Part shown: positions 7,826 to 17,089 of the stretch, in pieces
How positions within the stretch are numbered: the stretch's first letter is position 1
Layout of the letters: the number at the start of each line of letters is the position of its first letter
Translations under genes and position numbers: made by a program
Notes under the pieces: generated by a model
What the model was told of the DNA's origin: nothing
The model's input: only the letters and a program-made list of their open reading frames with translations
The model's database searches: none
NCBI RefSeq assembly: GCF_000282215.1
Contig: NZ_AKJS01000107.1
Span: 62,001 to 126,000, forward strand
Direction of reading: 5' to 3'
From: Pseudomonas sp. GM21
Lineage (GTDB): Bacteria; Pseudomonadota; Gammaproteobacteria; Pseudomonadales; Pseudomonadaceae
Length of the DNA stretch: 64,000 nucleotides

Positions 7826-9148
7826 ATGCCCCTTTGTCTTTCCCGTCGTTGGCCCGTTCGCCAATTGATCGCTGCCTCCAGCCTCATTTTGCTTGTCGCT
7901 TGCGCGGAAAAACCGACCGCCGCCGACGCCCAGCCGCTCAAAACCCTTCCTGTCGCGACAGCCCCTGCGGTTATTCCGCCCGTGGTGCCGACGGGTGAAA
8001 ACCTCGACGTCCAGCCCACCCAGTCGTTCGCCGAATGGCAAGCGGGTTTCCGCAAAGACGCACTGGCCGCCGGTATCCGCGCTGATCTGTTCGACCGCGC
8101 CTTTGCCAATGTCAGCTTCGACCCCAGCGTGATCCGTGCCGATCGCAGCCAGCCGGAATTTGCCCGTCCGGTGTGGGAATACCTCGATGGCGCCCTTTCG
8201 CCGTTGCGAGTACGTAAAGGCCAGTCGCAGATCGACGAATACACTGACATCCTGCAACGCATCGAACAGCGTTATGGCGTCGACCGCCAGGTACTTGTGT
8301 CGGTCTGGGGCATGGAGAGTAACTTCGGCCAATTCCAGGGCAGCAAATCGGTCATCAACTCCCTGGCGACCCTGGCGTACGAAGGCCGGCGCCCGGGCTT
8401 TGCGCACGACCAACTGATCGCGGCCCTGCAAATCCTGCAACAGGGCGACATATCACCCGAGAAAATGCTCGGTTCCTGGGCCGGCGCCATGGGCCAGACC
8501 CAGTTCATCCCGACCACATACAACACCCACGCCGTGGACTTCGACGGTGATGGTCGCCGCGACATCTGGAACAGCCCCGCCGACGCATTGGCATCGACTG
8601 CGCACTATTTGCAAAGCTCCGGCTGGCAGAAAGGCCAGCCGTGGGGCTTTGAAGTACGACTGCCAAGCAGTTTCAACTACGTTCTGGCCGATGGCACGAT
8701 TCGTAAAAGCGTCGCCGAGTGGCAGCAACTGGGCGTTTCACTGCCCGCTGGGGCTCGGATTCCGCCTGGCTCGGAACACCTCTCCGCGGCCCTGTTGCTG
8801 CCAGCCGGTTATCGTGGCCCTGCGTTCCTGGTCCTCGACAACTTCCGCGCGATTCTCAAGTACAACAACTCGTCGTCCTATGCGTTGGCCGTGGGTTTGT
8901 TGTCACAACGCTTCGACGGTGCAGGTCTGATCAGCGGCAGCTGGCCCAAAGATGAGTTGCCACTGAGTCGCACCGAGCGCATGGAATTGCAAAGTCTGCT
9001 GAGCGCCCAGAATTACGACGCGGGCGTCCCGGACGGGATTATTGGTGCCAACACGCGCAAGGCGATTCGCAGTGCACAGCAGTCGTTTGGCTGGCCTGCG
9101 GACGGGTATCCGACGCGCAAGTTGCTGGAAGGATTGCGTAGCCGCTAA
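7826..9148 (+). CDS. Lytic murein transglycosylase (SltB/MltB family) lipoprotein
   Basis: Cleaves peptidoglycan glycan strands to 1,6-anhydro products in the periplasm. The 440-residue product has a signal peptide with a lipobox LILLVAC, an SLT_2 domain with the catalytic Glu in VWGMESNFG, the DFDGDGRRDIWNS motif shared with MltB, and a C-terminal peptidoglycan-binding repeat (DGIIGANTRKAIRSAQ). The start at 7826 gives a proper lipoprotein signal; longer in-frame starts overlap arfA and are rejected. It is a paralogue of mltB at 14.9 kb. In P. aeruginosa the gene at this position is one of the Slt/MltB paralogues; I do not assign a symbol. Confidence 0.9.
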   Translation: MPLCLSRRWPVRQLIAASSLILLVACAEKPTAADAQPLKTLPVATAPAVIPPVVPTGENLDVQPTQSFAEWQAGFRKDALAAGIRADLFDRAFANVSFDPSVIRADRSQPEFARPVWEYLDGALSPLRVRKGQSQIDEYTDILQRIEQRYGVDRQVLVSVWGMESNFGQFQGSKSVINSLATLAYEGRRPGFAHDQLIAALQILQQGDISPEKMLGSWAGAMGQTQFIPTTYNTHAVDFDGDGRRDIWNSPADALASTAHYLQSSGWQKGQPWGFEVRLPSSFNYVLADGTIRKSVAEWQQLGVSLPAGARIPPGSEHLSAALLLPAGYRGPAFLVLDNFRAILKYNNSSSYALAVGLLSQRFDGAGLISGSWPKDELPLSRTERMELQSLLSAQNYDAGVPDGIIGANTRKAIRSAQQSFGWPADGYPTRKLLEGLRSR

Positions 9149-9152
9149 AAAG

Positions 9153-9244
9153 CATCGCGGGCAAGCCCGCTCCCACAGGGTTCAAAGGCGATCACAACAT
9201 TTGTGTACACCTCAAACTTTGTGGGAGCGGGCTTGCCCGCGATG
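9153..9244. repeat. Palindromic intergenic repeat, class C
   Basis: CATCGCGGGCAAGCCCGCTC pairs with GCGGGCTTGCCCGCGATG across a 40-base spacer, between the convergent transglycosylase and LD-carboxypeptidase genes. This is the only class C copy in the window. It is closely related in layout to class D. Confidence 0.9.
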
Positions 9245-9267
9245 ACTGACTATCAGGCGTCGGAACT

Positions 9268-10218
9268 CTAGCGCCTGACCACCACATCCTGCTCCAACAC
9301 CAACTCCTTCTTCCCCGCATCCAGCTTGACCAACGCGCCCATCGGCAGCGTCAGGTTCGGATCACAATGCCCGCTGCGCCAACCGGCCAGCACCGGAATC
9401 CGCAAAGGCTCGAAGGTCTGTTTCAGCAATTGCTCCAGCCCTGCCACATCAACTCCCGCCACATCCCCCACCAAAACCCCACGAAGCTTGCCCAGCGTGC
9501 CAGCCAGCCGCAGATGGGTCAGTAGCCGGTCAATCCGATACAGCGGCTCGTTGATGTCTTCAATCAACAGGATCACACCCTCGGCCTCCAGCTCGTAAGG
9601 CGTGCCCATCGTTGCGGCAATCATCGACAAGTTGCCGCCCAGTAAGCGTCCGTGAGCGATGCCAGGCTCGATCGTGGTCAAGGGCCAGGCCGCCGGGTGC
9701 GCAAGTACGCTGCCAGCCTTCACCTGCCCCCTGAGCATGTTGAAAAACGATGACTCGGTAGGCTTCTGCTTGTCGCCCAGCAAATCGGCATTGAGCAGCG
9801 GGCCATGAAAGGTCACAAAACCGGCATAACGGCTGATCGCCAAGTGCAGCGCTGTGATGTCGCTATAGCCGATGAACGGTTTGGCGTTGTTTTGCAGCAG
9901 CTCGAAATCAATGCGATCGAGCAAACGGGGTGTGCCGTAACCGCCGCGCAGGCAGATAATCGCATCGACCTCTGTATCAGCGAACGCTGCGTGCAGATCA
10001 TTGAGCCGCACCTCGTCACTGCCCGCCAGATAGCCATCCTTTTCATACACCCCGGGAAAAACCCGCAACGCATAGCCACGAGCGCGCATCCAGGCGACGG
10101 CCTTGTCGGTGTCCAGCCCGGCGGGACCGGCAGGCGCAATCACGCCGATCACGCCTTGCGAAGGCAAGGCCGGAACAGGCTTGTGCGGATACAACGTATG
10201 GGTCGGTCGAACGGTCAT
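9268..10218 (-). CDS. ldcA: Muramoyltetrapeptide LD-carboxypeptidase (S66)
   Basis: Removes the terminal D-Ala from the tetrapeptide of recycled muropeptides in the cytoplasm. The 316 residues show the S66 catalytic serine in GYSDIT (S119), the glutamate in LLIEDINE (E220) and the histidine in SGHCDPN (H284), in the order and spacing of the P. aeruginosa enzyme. It sits among several peptidoglycan genes but is not in an obvious operon. The start at 10218 has no competing start near it. It is convergent with the transglycosylase gene; about 170 bp separate it from the lipA end. Confidence 0.92.
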   Translation of the reverse strand: MTVRPTHTLYPHKPVPALPSQGVIGVIAPAGPAGLDTDKAVAWMRARGYALRVFPGVYEKDGYLAGSDEVRLNDLHAAFADTEVDAIICLRGGYGTPRLLDRIDFELLQNNAKPFIGYSDITALHLAISRYAGFVTFHGPLLNADLLGDKQKPTESSFFNMLRGQVKAGSVLAHPAAWPLTTIEPGIAHGRLLGGNLSMIAATMGTPYELEAEGVILLIEDINEPLYRIDRLLTHLRLAGTLGKLRGVLVGDVAGVDVAGLEQLLKQTFEPLRIPVLAGWRSGHCDPNLTLPMGALVKLDAGKKELVLEQDVVVRR

Positions 10219-10338
10219 CCATGAATCTCCCTGCGCGAAAACTTCTGCACACAGTAGTCAGGAACGGGGACAAACAGAAGAGGGTCCGTGCCCGCAGGTT
10301 GTCAGAAAAACGCCAGTTGCCGTAGGCAAGGCAAAAAA

Positions 10339-10370
10339 ACGCCCGCAAGGCCTAGAGACCTTGCGGGCGT
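10339..10370 (-). terminator. Rho-independent terminator of the lip operon
   Basis: ACGCCCGCAAGG and CCTTGCGGGCGT form a 12-pair GC-rich stem with an eight-base loop. Read on the minus strand it is followed by a run of seven T residues, 19 bp after the lipA stop codon. Confidence 0.92.
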
Positions 10371-10388
10371 TTTATGTTTCACAATCGA

Positions 10389-11411
10389 TCAGGACGACAT
10401 CAGCTCGGCTTTAACCAGCTTCGCTTGTTCGTCGGCGTGGTACGAGGAGCGTACCAGCGGGCCCGACGCGACGTTCTTGAAGCCCATTTTGTAACCTTCC
10501 TCGGCGAACCAGGCGAAGGTGTCCGGGTGCACAAAACGCTGCACCGGCAAGTGGCTGCGGGACGGTTGCAGGTACTGGCCCAGGGTCAGCATGTCGATGT
10601 CGTGTTCGCGCATGCGCTTCATGACTTCGATCACTTCTTCGTCAGTCTCGCCCAGACCCAGCATCAGGCCGGACTTGGTCGGAATGTGCGGCATCATTTG
10701 CTTGAAGCGTTGCAGCAGGGTCAGCGACCACTGGTAATCCGAACCCGGACGCGCAGCCTTGTACAGACGCGGCACAGTTTCCAGGTTGTGGTTGAACACA
10801 TCCGGTGGCTCGGCGGCGGTGATTTCCAGCGCCACGTCCATCCGGCCACGGTAGTCCGGAACCAGGGTTTCGAGTTGAACGTTCGGCGACAGCTTGCGGA
10901 TCTCGCGGATGCAGTCGGCAAAGTGCTGGGCACCGCCATCACGCAGGTCGTCGCGGTCTACCGAGGTGATCACTACATATTTGAGCTTCAGGTCGGCAAT
11001 GGCGATGGCCAGACTTTCCGGCTCGTTGACGTCCAGTGGTTTCGGACGGCCGTGGCCAACGTCGCAGAACGGGCAGCGACGGGTGCAGATGTCGCCCATG
11101 ATCATGAACGTCGCGGTGCCGCCGGAGAAGCACTCGCCCAGGTTCGGGCAGGAGGCTTCTTCGCACACGCTGTGCAGCTTGTGTTTGCGCAGCAGGGCCT
11201 TGATGCGGTCGACTTCCGGGGAAACCGGGATGCGCACGCGAATCCAGTCGGGTTTCTTCGGCAGTTCGGTAGTCGGAATGATCTTCACCGGGATACGTGC
11301 AACCTTCTCGGCGCCGCGCAGCTTGACGCCGGCTTCAACCTTGGCACGCGGGGCCGGACGCTCGGTAACATCAAGCGTCGGGATCATGGTTTGCACTGCA
11401 TCAGTAGTCAT
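10389..11411 (-). CDS. lipA: Lipoyl synthase
   Basis: Radical-SAM enzyme that inserts two sulfurs into octanoyl groups attached to lipoyl-carrier proteins. The 340 residues contain the auxiliary cluster motif CEEASCPNLGEC, the radical-SAM motif CTRRCPFC, and the closing RSSYHADEQ motif. The first 45 residues are a variable N-terminal extension. It starts one base after the lipB stop and shares its operon. The strong terminator just downstream closes the ybeD-lipB-lipA unit. Confidence 0.97.
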   Translation of the reverse strand: MTTDAVQTMIPTLDVTERPAPRAKVEAGVKLRGAEKVARIPVKIIPTTELPKKPDWIRVRIPVSPEVDRIKALLRKHKLHSVCEEASCPNLGECFSGGTATFMIMGDICTRRCPFCDVGHGRPKPLDVNEPESLAIAIADLKLKYVVITSVDRDDLRDGGAQHFADCIREIRKLSPNVQLETLVPDYRGRMDVALEITAAEPPDVFNHNLETVPRLYKAARPGSDYQWSLTLLQRFKQMMPHIPTKSGLMLGLGETDEEVIEVMKRMREHDIDMLTLGQYLQPSRSHLPVQRFVHPDTFAWFAEEGYKMGFKNVASGPLVRSSYHADEQAKLVKAELMSS

Positions 11412-11412
11412 A

Positions 11413-12060
11413 TCAGTCGATTCCGCCCGTTAGGGTCGTCTGCTCAGCATAGTCGAGGTGTTTGACGAGCTGCGCGCGCAGCCGGGCACTTACCTCGGCA
11501 AATTCAATCGATCCTGCGTGATCGCTTAGCTGGGTCATCGCCAGCCCGGCGTACCCACAGGGATTAATCCGTCGAAACGGTTCCAGGTTCATGTCCACGT
11601 TCAGGGCCAGGCCATGAAAGGAACAACCGTGGCGGATCCGCAGACCCAGGGACGCGATTTTCGCCCCGTTGACGTACACACCCGGCGCATCTGGCTTGGC
11701 GGCGGCAACAACGCCGTAACTCGCCAGCAGTTCAATCAGGCACAGTTCCATGCGAGTGACCAGGTCACGCACACCAAACCCAAGTTTGCGTACGTCCAGC
11801 AGCAAATAGGCTACCAATTGGCCAGGCCCGTGATAGGTCACCTGACCACCACGGTCGACCTGTACCACCGGAATATCCCCCGGCAGCAACAGGTGCTCGG
11901 CCTTGCCGGCTTGACCTTGGGTGAACACCGGCGGGTGCTCGACCAGCCAGATCTCGTCGGCGGCATCGGTGCCGCGTTCGTTGGTGAAGCGTTGCATGGC
12001 ATGCCAGACCGGCTCGTAAGCCATCTGGCCGAGCTCACGAAAGCCCAGCGTGCCAGACAT
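11413..12060 (-). CDS. lipB: Octanoyltransferase
   Basis: Moves octanoate from acyl carrier protein to lipoyl domains, providing the substrate for LipA. The 215-residue product has the RGGQVTYHGPGQLVAY block with its lysine/cysteine enzymology, including the later lysine in VNGAKIASLGLRIR. The ATG at 12060 overlaps the ybeD stop codon in a GTGATG context; a GTG one codon earlier is possible. The overlap implies translational coupling with ybeD. Confidence 0.95.
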   Translation of the reverse strand: MSGTLGFRELGQMAYEPVWHAMQRFTNERGTDAADEIWLVEHPPVFTQGQAGKAEHLLLPGDIPVVQVDRGGQVTYHGPGQLVAYLLLDVRKLGFGVRDLVTRMELCLIELLASYGVVAAAKPDAPGVYVNGAKIASLGLRIRHGCSFHGLALNVDMNLEPFRRINPCGYAGLAMTQLSDHAGSIEFAEVSARLRAQLVKHLDYAEQTTLTGGID

Positions 12061-12335
12061 CACAACACCATGTGCACGAAGCCGGTAGCCCGAAGTTCGC
12101 TGTTGATGTCGTACAGCTGTTCCTGGCCAGTGGCGACGATGTGCAACTGGATGGTGGTGTATTTGCCGTTGGTGCTTTGACGCTCGTCGACACGCTCATC
12201 GTTGATCGACGCGTGTTTCTTGACGATGTCGATGATCTTGTCTTTGTTGCCCACACCGGTATCGCTGATCACCTTGACGGGATAATCAGTCACCGGGAAT
12301 TCGATTTTTGGCGCCTTTACTTCGGTATCGGTCAT
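12060..12335 (-). CDS. ybeD: YbeD/DUF493 family protein
   Basis: A 91-residue small alpha/beta protein of the DUF493 family, typically encoded between dacA/dacC and lipB. The sequence FPVTDYPVKVISDTGVGNKD and the central KYTTIQLHIVATGQEQLYDI are typical of the family; an ACT-like regulatory role has been proposed but is not established. It overlaps lipB and probably leads the ybeD-lipB-lipA operon. The 87 bp between it and dacC hold nothing I can identify. Confidence 0.88.
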   Translation of the reverse strand: MTDTEVKAPKIEFPVTDYPVKVISDTGVGNKDKIIDIVKKHASINDERVDERQSTNGKYTTIQLHIVATGQEQLYDINSELRATGFVHMVL

Positions 12336-12422
12336 GGCGTAACGGCCTCGTAAGCGTAAGCCGTGGCGACGGGCATGACGCCGCGCAGGATCAGCGCGAA
12401 GTCATGCAGGTGCACACTGAAT

Positions 12423-13580
12423 TCAGTTGAAGATGCCGTAGAAGAATAGACGGATGCTATCCCACATGCGGCGGAAGATACCACCCTCCTCGACAGCGTC
12501 CAGGGCGATCAGGTCGGCGCTGTGCACTACCTTGTCTTCCAGTTTCACTTCGACTTTACCGATCACGTCGCCCTTGGCGATTGGCGCAATCAGTTGCGGG
12601 TTCATGGTCATGCTCGCAGCGAGCTTTTTCAGCTGGCCTTTAGGCAGGGTCATGGTCAGGTCTTGAGCCAGGCCGGCCTTGACTTGATTGGTCGCGCCTT
12701 TCCAGACAGGGGCCTGAGCCAGCTCGGCGCCCTTCTGATAGAAGGTCTGGGTTTCGAAGAAGCGGAAACCGTAAGTCAGCAGCTTCTGGGTTTCGGCGGC
12801 GCGAGCCACTTCGCTGCTGGTGCCGAACACCACGGCGATCAGGCGCATGCCATCACGTACAGCCGAAGACACCATGCAGTAGCCGGCTTCGTCGGTGTGG
12901 CCGGTTTTCAGACCGTCGACGGTCTTGTCGCGCCACAGCAACAGGTTGCGGTTAGGTTGCTTGATGCCGTTCCAGAAGAACTCTTTCTGCGAGTAGATCG
13001 CGTAGTGGGCCGGGTCTTCGTGGATGATCGCGCGAGCCAGCACCGCCATGTCATGAGCCGACGAGTAGTGCTCCGGGTTCGGCAGACCGGTCGGGTTCAT
13101 GAAGTGGCTGTTGGTCATGCCAAGGTCGGCCACGGTTTTGTTCATCATGTCAGCGAAGGCGTCTTCGCTGCCGGCGATGTGCTCGGCGAGCGCAACACTG
13201 GCGTCGTTACCCGACTGAATGATGATGCCGTGCAGCAGGTCGCTGACAGTCACCTGCGTGCCCACCTTGATGAACATCCGCGAACCGCCGGTACGCCAGG
13301 CGTTTTCGCTGACGGTCACCGGGTCGTTTTCGCCGATCTGGCCACGACGGATTTCCAGGGTCGCGAGGTAGGCGGTCATCAGCTTTGTCAGGCTGGCCGG
13401 CGGCAGACGCTGGTCACCATTGTTTTCAACCAGCACGTTGCCGCTGCTGGCATCCATGAGCACATAGGCTTTGGCAGCCAGTTGTGGTGGAGCTGGCATC
13501 ACCTCGACCGCGAACGCGGCTGGCGAAAGGAGCAGCGGGACTAACAGGAACAGGCGTTTGGCAAAGGTGGTGATGTTCAT
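12423..13580 (-). CDS. dacC: D-alanyl-D-alanine carboxypeptidase (PBP5 type)
   Basis: Trims the terminal D-Ala from periplasmic peptidoglycan pentapeptides. The 385 residues have a signal peptide cleaved near AFA, the serine motif S63-L-T-K66, S123-G-N125 and K225-T-G227, then the PBP5 C-terminal beta domain and an amphipathic anchor helix (IFRRMWDSIRLFFYGIF). Length and order of motifs match Pseudomonas PBP5. Its upstream region carries one copy of the 130-bp structured repeat element (13651-13782). Confidence 0.95.
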   Translation of the reverse strand: MNITTFAKRLFLLVPLLLSPAAFAVEVMPAPPQLAAKAYVLMDASSGNVLVENNGDQRLPPASLTKLMTAYLATLEIRRGQIGENDPVTVSENAWRTGGSRMFIKVGTQVTVSDLLHGIIIQSGNDASVALAEHIAGSEDAFADMMNKTVADLGMTNSHFMNPTGLPNPEHYSSAHDMAVLARAIIHEDPAHYAIYSQKEFFWNGIKQPNRNLLLWRDKTVDGLKTGHTDEAGYCMVSSAVRDGMRLIAVVFGTSSEVARAAETQKLLTYGFRFFETQTFYQKGAELAQAPVWKGATNQVKAGLAQDLTMTLPKGQLKKLAASMTMNPQLIAPIAKGDVIGKVEVKLEDKVVHSADLIALDAVEEGGIFRRMWDSIRLFFYGIFN

Positions 13581-13650
13581 CCGTCTCTCGAAATCGCTAA
13601 TGGAAACTGCCCAGGGGCAAAACTAATCAGACAGCTTCCAGGCTTTGTCC

Positions 13651-13782
13651 AAAACTGCCTGCGCGACGATCATGCGGCGTTAAAAACAGCCTCGGAATGC
13701 TCATGTAGGTCCCCTACACTCCGCTTCCTCACCTGTTTTTGCCTTGCCTGATCGCCGCTCGGCGAGTTTTCGAACAAACCCT
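13651..13782 (-). repeat. 130-bp structured dispersed element, copy 1 (upstream of dacC)
   Basis: This stretch is about 95 percent identical, as the reverse complement, to 34059-34190. It contains nested inverted repeats: AAAAACAG/CTGTTTTT, an inner TGTAGG/CCTACA hairpin, a TCGCCG-x-x-CGGCGA palindrome, and rough terminal repeats AAAACTGCC/GGCGAGTTTT. Both copies have the AAAACTGCC end facing a downstream gene. The rest of the 322-bp gap between dacC and rlpA (13783-13902) shows nothing else I can name. Confidence 0.85.
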
Positions 13783-13902
13783 ACGAGCTGTCGCGTGTTC
13801 GGTTGTTCACTCAAAACCCTTGCCGGGCTTTTGTTCTTTAACGAGCCAACAACCAGGTTCACCCCCTGAATCGCAAGTGAACCGTCAATCAGGTACTACG
13901 TA

Positions 13903-14916
13903 TTACTCGGCGGTGACCAGGCTCGGCGAACCGAGATTGGCCATGCGCACACTGTTCTGCACTTGCTGGATTTCACCCGGAGAGCCGATCGGCCCCAGGC
14001 GCACCCGATGCAGTGTCTGTTGATTGCGCACGATCGAGCTGATGAACACCGGGGCGCTCACCATCCCGCTGAGCTTCGATCTCAGGAGTTCTGCAGCGTC
14101 CGGGTTGGCGAACGCGCCCACCTGCAGATACTGGCCAGAGGCTGGTACAGAAGCGTTTTTTTTTGCATCGATCTGAACCGGTACAACGGCCGCGGCGTGT
14201 TGCTGCGCCGGGGGGGTCCATTGCTCGACAGTTCCGGTCGAAGCCGTAATCACCGGGGCGCTATTTTGCGCGACTTTCGGTTCATTGAGCATCAAAGGTG
14301 CCGGACGGCCTTTTTGCGCCCACCACTGTTGCGGGTCGATGCCTTCGACCTTGACCCGCGCCGTGCCGGTTTCGGCGTAACCGAGTTTTTTGGCGGCAGC
14401 ATAGGACAAGTCGATGATGCGGTCCGAATAAAACGGCCCTCGGTCGTTGACCCGCAGGATAACGCTCTTGTTGTTGTCCAGGTTGGTCACCCGGACATAA
14501 CTTGGCAGTGGCAATGTCTTGTGTGCCGCACTCATGCCGTAGAGGTCGTATACCTCGCCGTTGGCGGTGTTCTGGCCATGGAACTTGGTGCCATACCAGG
14601 ACGCCGTGCCCGAGGCGACATACGTCTTGGATTCTTGCAGCGGGAAATAGGTTTTGCCCAGCACCGTGTACGGGTTGGCCTTATAAGGACCAGAGTGCAG
14701 GGTCGGCGTGGCATCCGGGATGCGTGACACGTCGACATCCCACCACGGCGCGCCATCTTTGTGGGCGCGGTTGATGTCCAGCCCCGGCGTCGGGCGCACG
14801 GCAGTGGACGAGGTTTTCTGCGCCGGCGCGCGACTGGTCGAGCAACTGGCGAGCAGCACCGCCAACGCGGCGAAAGCCATGAGCTGCAGGGGTTTATTCA
14901 AAGGCAATGCCCGCAT
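13903..14916 (-). CDS. rlpA: Septal ring lytic transglycosylase RlpA
   Basis: An outer-membrane lipoprotein that cuts denuded glycan strands at the septum. The 337 residues have a lipobox LLASC, a double-psi beta-barrel domain (TASWYGTKFHGQNTANGEVY to DRGPFYSDRIIDLSYAAAKK, with the catalytic Asp in VNDRGPF) and a C-terminal SPOR domain (YLQVGAFANPDAAELL) that binds denuded peptidoglycan. It overlaps the mltB stop by one base and is the last gene of the rodA-mltB-rlpA run before dacC. Confidence 0.95.
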   Translation of the reverse strand: MRALPLNKPLQLMAFAALAVLLASCSTSRAPAQKTSSTAVRPTPGLDINRAHKDGAPWWDVDVSRIPDATPTLHSGPYKANPYTVLGKTYFPLQESKTYVASGTASWYGTKFHGQNTANGEVYDLYGMSAAHKTLPLPSYVRVTNLDNNKSVILRVNDRGPFYSDRIIDLSYAAAKKLGYAETGTARVKVEGIDPQQWWAQKGRPAPLMLNEPKVAQNSAPVITASTGTVEQWTPPAQQHAAAVVPVQIDAKKNASVPASGQYLQVGAFANPDAAELLRSKLSGMVSAPVFISSIVRNQQTLHRVRLGPIGSPGEIQQVQNSVRMANLGSPSLVTAE

Positions 14917-15926
14917 TACTTGACGCCCCGTGCTTGGACCAGCTGTTCAGACAGTTGATGTACGGCCATGGCGTACATCACGCTGCGGTTATAACGCGTG
15001 ATCGCATAAAAATTCTTCAGGCCCATCCAGTACTCGGGGCCCTTGTCACCTTCCAGGCGGAAAGCCGTGACCGGCATATCATCGCGCAGCGCATCATGAC
15101 TTGACCACCCTAGAGCCCGCAACTCCCCCGCGGTTTTAGTCGGCTCGATGCCCGTGGTCAAACCGGCATCCACCTGCTCGCCTCGAACATCGGCGCGGCT
15201 GACCACCGGTTCGCCGGCGACCCAACCGTGACGCTTGAAGTAACTGGCGACGCTACCAATGGCATCGTCGGGATTGGTCCAGATATTAATGTGACCGTCA
15301 CCGTCGAAGTCCACCGCATACGCGCGAAAACTGCTCGGCATGAACTGCGGCAACCCCATGGCACCTGCGTAGGAGCCTTTGAGGGTCAGCGGGTCGACCT
15401 GCTCTTCCCGGGCCAGCAGCAAGAACTCCCGCAATTCCTTGCGGAAGAATTCAGCGCGGGGAGGATAGTCGAAGCCCAGGGTCGACAACGCGTCGATCAC
15501 GCGAAAATTGCCGGTATTGCGCCCGAAAAAGGTTTCAACGCCGATGATCGAGACGATCACCTGCGCCGGCACACCGTATTCCTGCTCCGCACGTGCCAGC
15601 ACTGCTTCGTGCTGACGCCAGAAGTCCACTCCCCGGGCGATACGCGCGTCGGTGATGAACATCGGGCGGTATTCGCTCCATTGCTTGACCCGTTCGGCGG
15701 GTTTCGAGATCGCGTCAAGAATCGACTGCTTTCGCTCGGCTTCGCGGAACACGCCCATCAGCTGTTCACCGGCGAAACCGTAATCGCGGGTCATTTCACC
15801 GACGAATTCGGCCACCTGGGGTGAGCCTTCGTAGTCGCCGGCCAACGCGTGCTGCGTTGTGCCAAGGATGCTTACCAGGCCGACCCATGGCGCGTATCGA
15901 GTCACCCAGCCACGCATTGCTTGCAT
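14916..15926 (-). CDS. mltB: Membrane-bound lytic murein transglycosylase B
   Basis: Periplasmic lytic transglycosylase of 336 residues. The catalytic glutamate is in IIGVETFFG, followed by GSYAGAMGLPQFMPSSFRAY and the DFDGDGHINIW motif of the family. A signal peptide ends near ALA. The start at 15926 is chosen for the AAGGTGAAGA ribosome binding site nine bases upstream; an ATG at 15962 would overlap the rodA end and has no good site. P. aeruginosa SltB1 (PA4001) is the positional counterpart. Confidence 0.92.
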   Translation of the reverse strand: MQAMRGWVTRYAPWVGLVSILGTTQHALAGDYEGSPQVAEFVGEMTRDYGFAGEQLMGVFREAERKQSILDAISKPAERVKQWSEYRPMFITDARIARGVDFWRQHEAVLARAEQEYGVPAQVIVSIIGVETFFGRNTGNFRVIDALSTLGFDYPPRAEFFRKELREFLLLAREEQVDPLTLKGSYAGAMGLPQFMPSSFRAYAVDFDGDGHINIWTNPDDAIGSVASYFKRHGWVAGEPVVSRADVRGEQVDAGLTTGIEPTKTAGELRALGWSSHDALRDDMPVTAFRLEGDKGPEYWMGLKNFYAITRYNRSVMYAMAVHQLSEQLVQARGVK

Positions 15927-15943
15927 TGAAATCTTCACCTTAT

Positions 15944-17089
15944 TCAAACTTGTGCGATCCACTTACGATGGGTATGGATCGACATCAAAACCCCAAACGC
16001 TGACAGCAGCGTTACCAGCGAAGTTCCTCCGTAGCTAATGAACGGCAACGGCACCCCCACCACCGGCAACAGGCCACTGACCATACCGATGTTGACGAAA
16101 ACATAAACAAAAAACGTCATTGTCAAACTGCCTGCGAGCAATTTGCCGAACAATGTCTGGGCCTGAGCGGTAATCACCAGCCCGCGGCCAATCAATAGCA
16201 GGTAAATCAACAGCAACGCGCAAATGCCGACCAGGCCGAACTCTTCACCCATTACCGCAATAATGAAGTCGGTGTGGCTTTCCGGCAGGAAGTCCAGGTG
16301 CGACTGGGTGCCCAGCAGCCAGCCCTTGCCGAACACACCACCGGAACCGATGGCGGCTTTCGACTGAATAATGTTCCAGCCAGTCCCCAACGGATCACTC
16401 TCCGGGTCGAGGAACGTCAGGATTCGCTGCTTCTGATAGTCGTGCATGATGAAATACCACATGCCCACGGCCACTGGCACGGCAGCCGCCAGCACGCTGA
16501 TGATCCAGCGCCATTTCAAGCCACCCATAAACAGTACAAACGCGCCACCGGCCAGGATCAGTAGCGACGTCCCCAGGTCCGGCTGACGCACGATCAAGAT
16601 AAAGGGCAAGCCAATCAAGAACAGACTGACCGCCACGTGCTTGAGTTGCGGCGGCAAGGTGCGCTTGGACAAATACCAGGCGATGGTTGCCGGCATCAGG
16701 ATCTTCATAAACTCCGAGGGCTGGAAGCGGATCACTCCGGGGATGTTGATCCAGCGCGTGGCGCCCATGGCGTTGTGGCCCATGACGTCCACCACCACCA
16801 GCAACAGCACACCCAGCACATAACCGACCGGCACCCACCGCGCCATGAAACGCGGTTCGAACTGCGCGATGACGATCATCGACACCAGACCGATGCCAAA
16901 CGAAGTGGCCTGCTTGGCCAGCAGGTCCCAGCTCTTGCCGCTGGCCGAATACAGCACGAACAGGCTGCCGGCGGCGAGGGTCAGCAGCAGAATGAGCAGC
17001 GGGCCATCGATGTGCAGGCGTTGCAACAACGTCGCGCGGCGACGCATCACATCCTCGCTGGAGAGCATGCGGTCAAAATTATTCATCAT
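15944..17089 (-). CDS. rodA: Rod-shape peptidoglycan glycosyltransferase RodA
   Basis: SEDS-family enzyme that polymerises lipid II during cell elongation together with PBP2. The 381-residue product has about ten transmembrane helices and the SEDS signature blocks GATRWINIPGVIRFQPSEF and GVPLPFISYGGTSL. The start at 17089 sits just after GGAGG and overlaps the mrdA end by 11 bases (ATGATGAATAA context), implying coupled synthesis with its transpeptidase partner. An upstream in-frame start at 17164 would extend it by 25 unlikely residues. Confidence 0.95.
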   Translation of the reverse strand: MMNNFDRMLSSEDVMRRRATLLQRLHIDGPLLILLLTLAAGSLFVLYSASGKSWDLLAKQATSFGIGLVSMIVIAQFEPRFMARWVPVGYVLGVLLLVVVDVMGHNAMGATRWINIPGVIRFQPSEFMKILMPATIAWYLSKRTLPPQLKHVAVSLFLIGLPFILIVRQPDLGTSLLILAGGAFVLFMGGLKWRWIISVLAAAVPVAVGMWYFIMHDYQKQRILTFLDPESDPLGTGWNIIQSKAAIGSGGVFGKGWLLGTQSHLDFLPESHTDFIIAVMGEEFGLVGICALLLIYLLLIGRGLVITAQAQTLFGKLLAGSLTMTFFVYVFVNIGMVSGLLPVVGVPLPFISYGGTSLVTLLSAFGVLMSIHTHRKWIAQV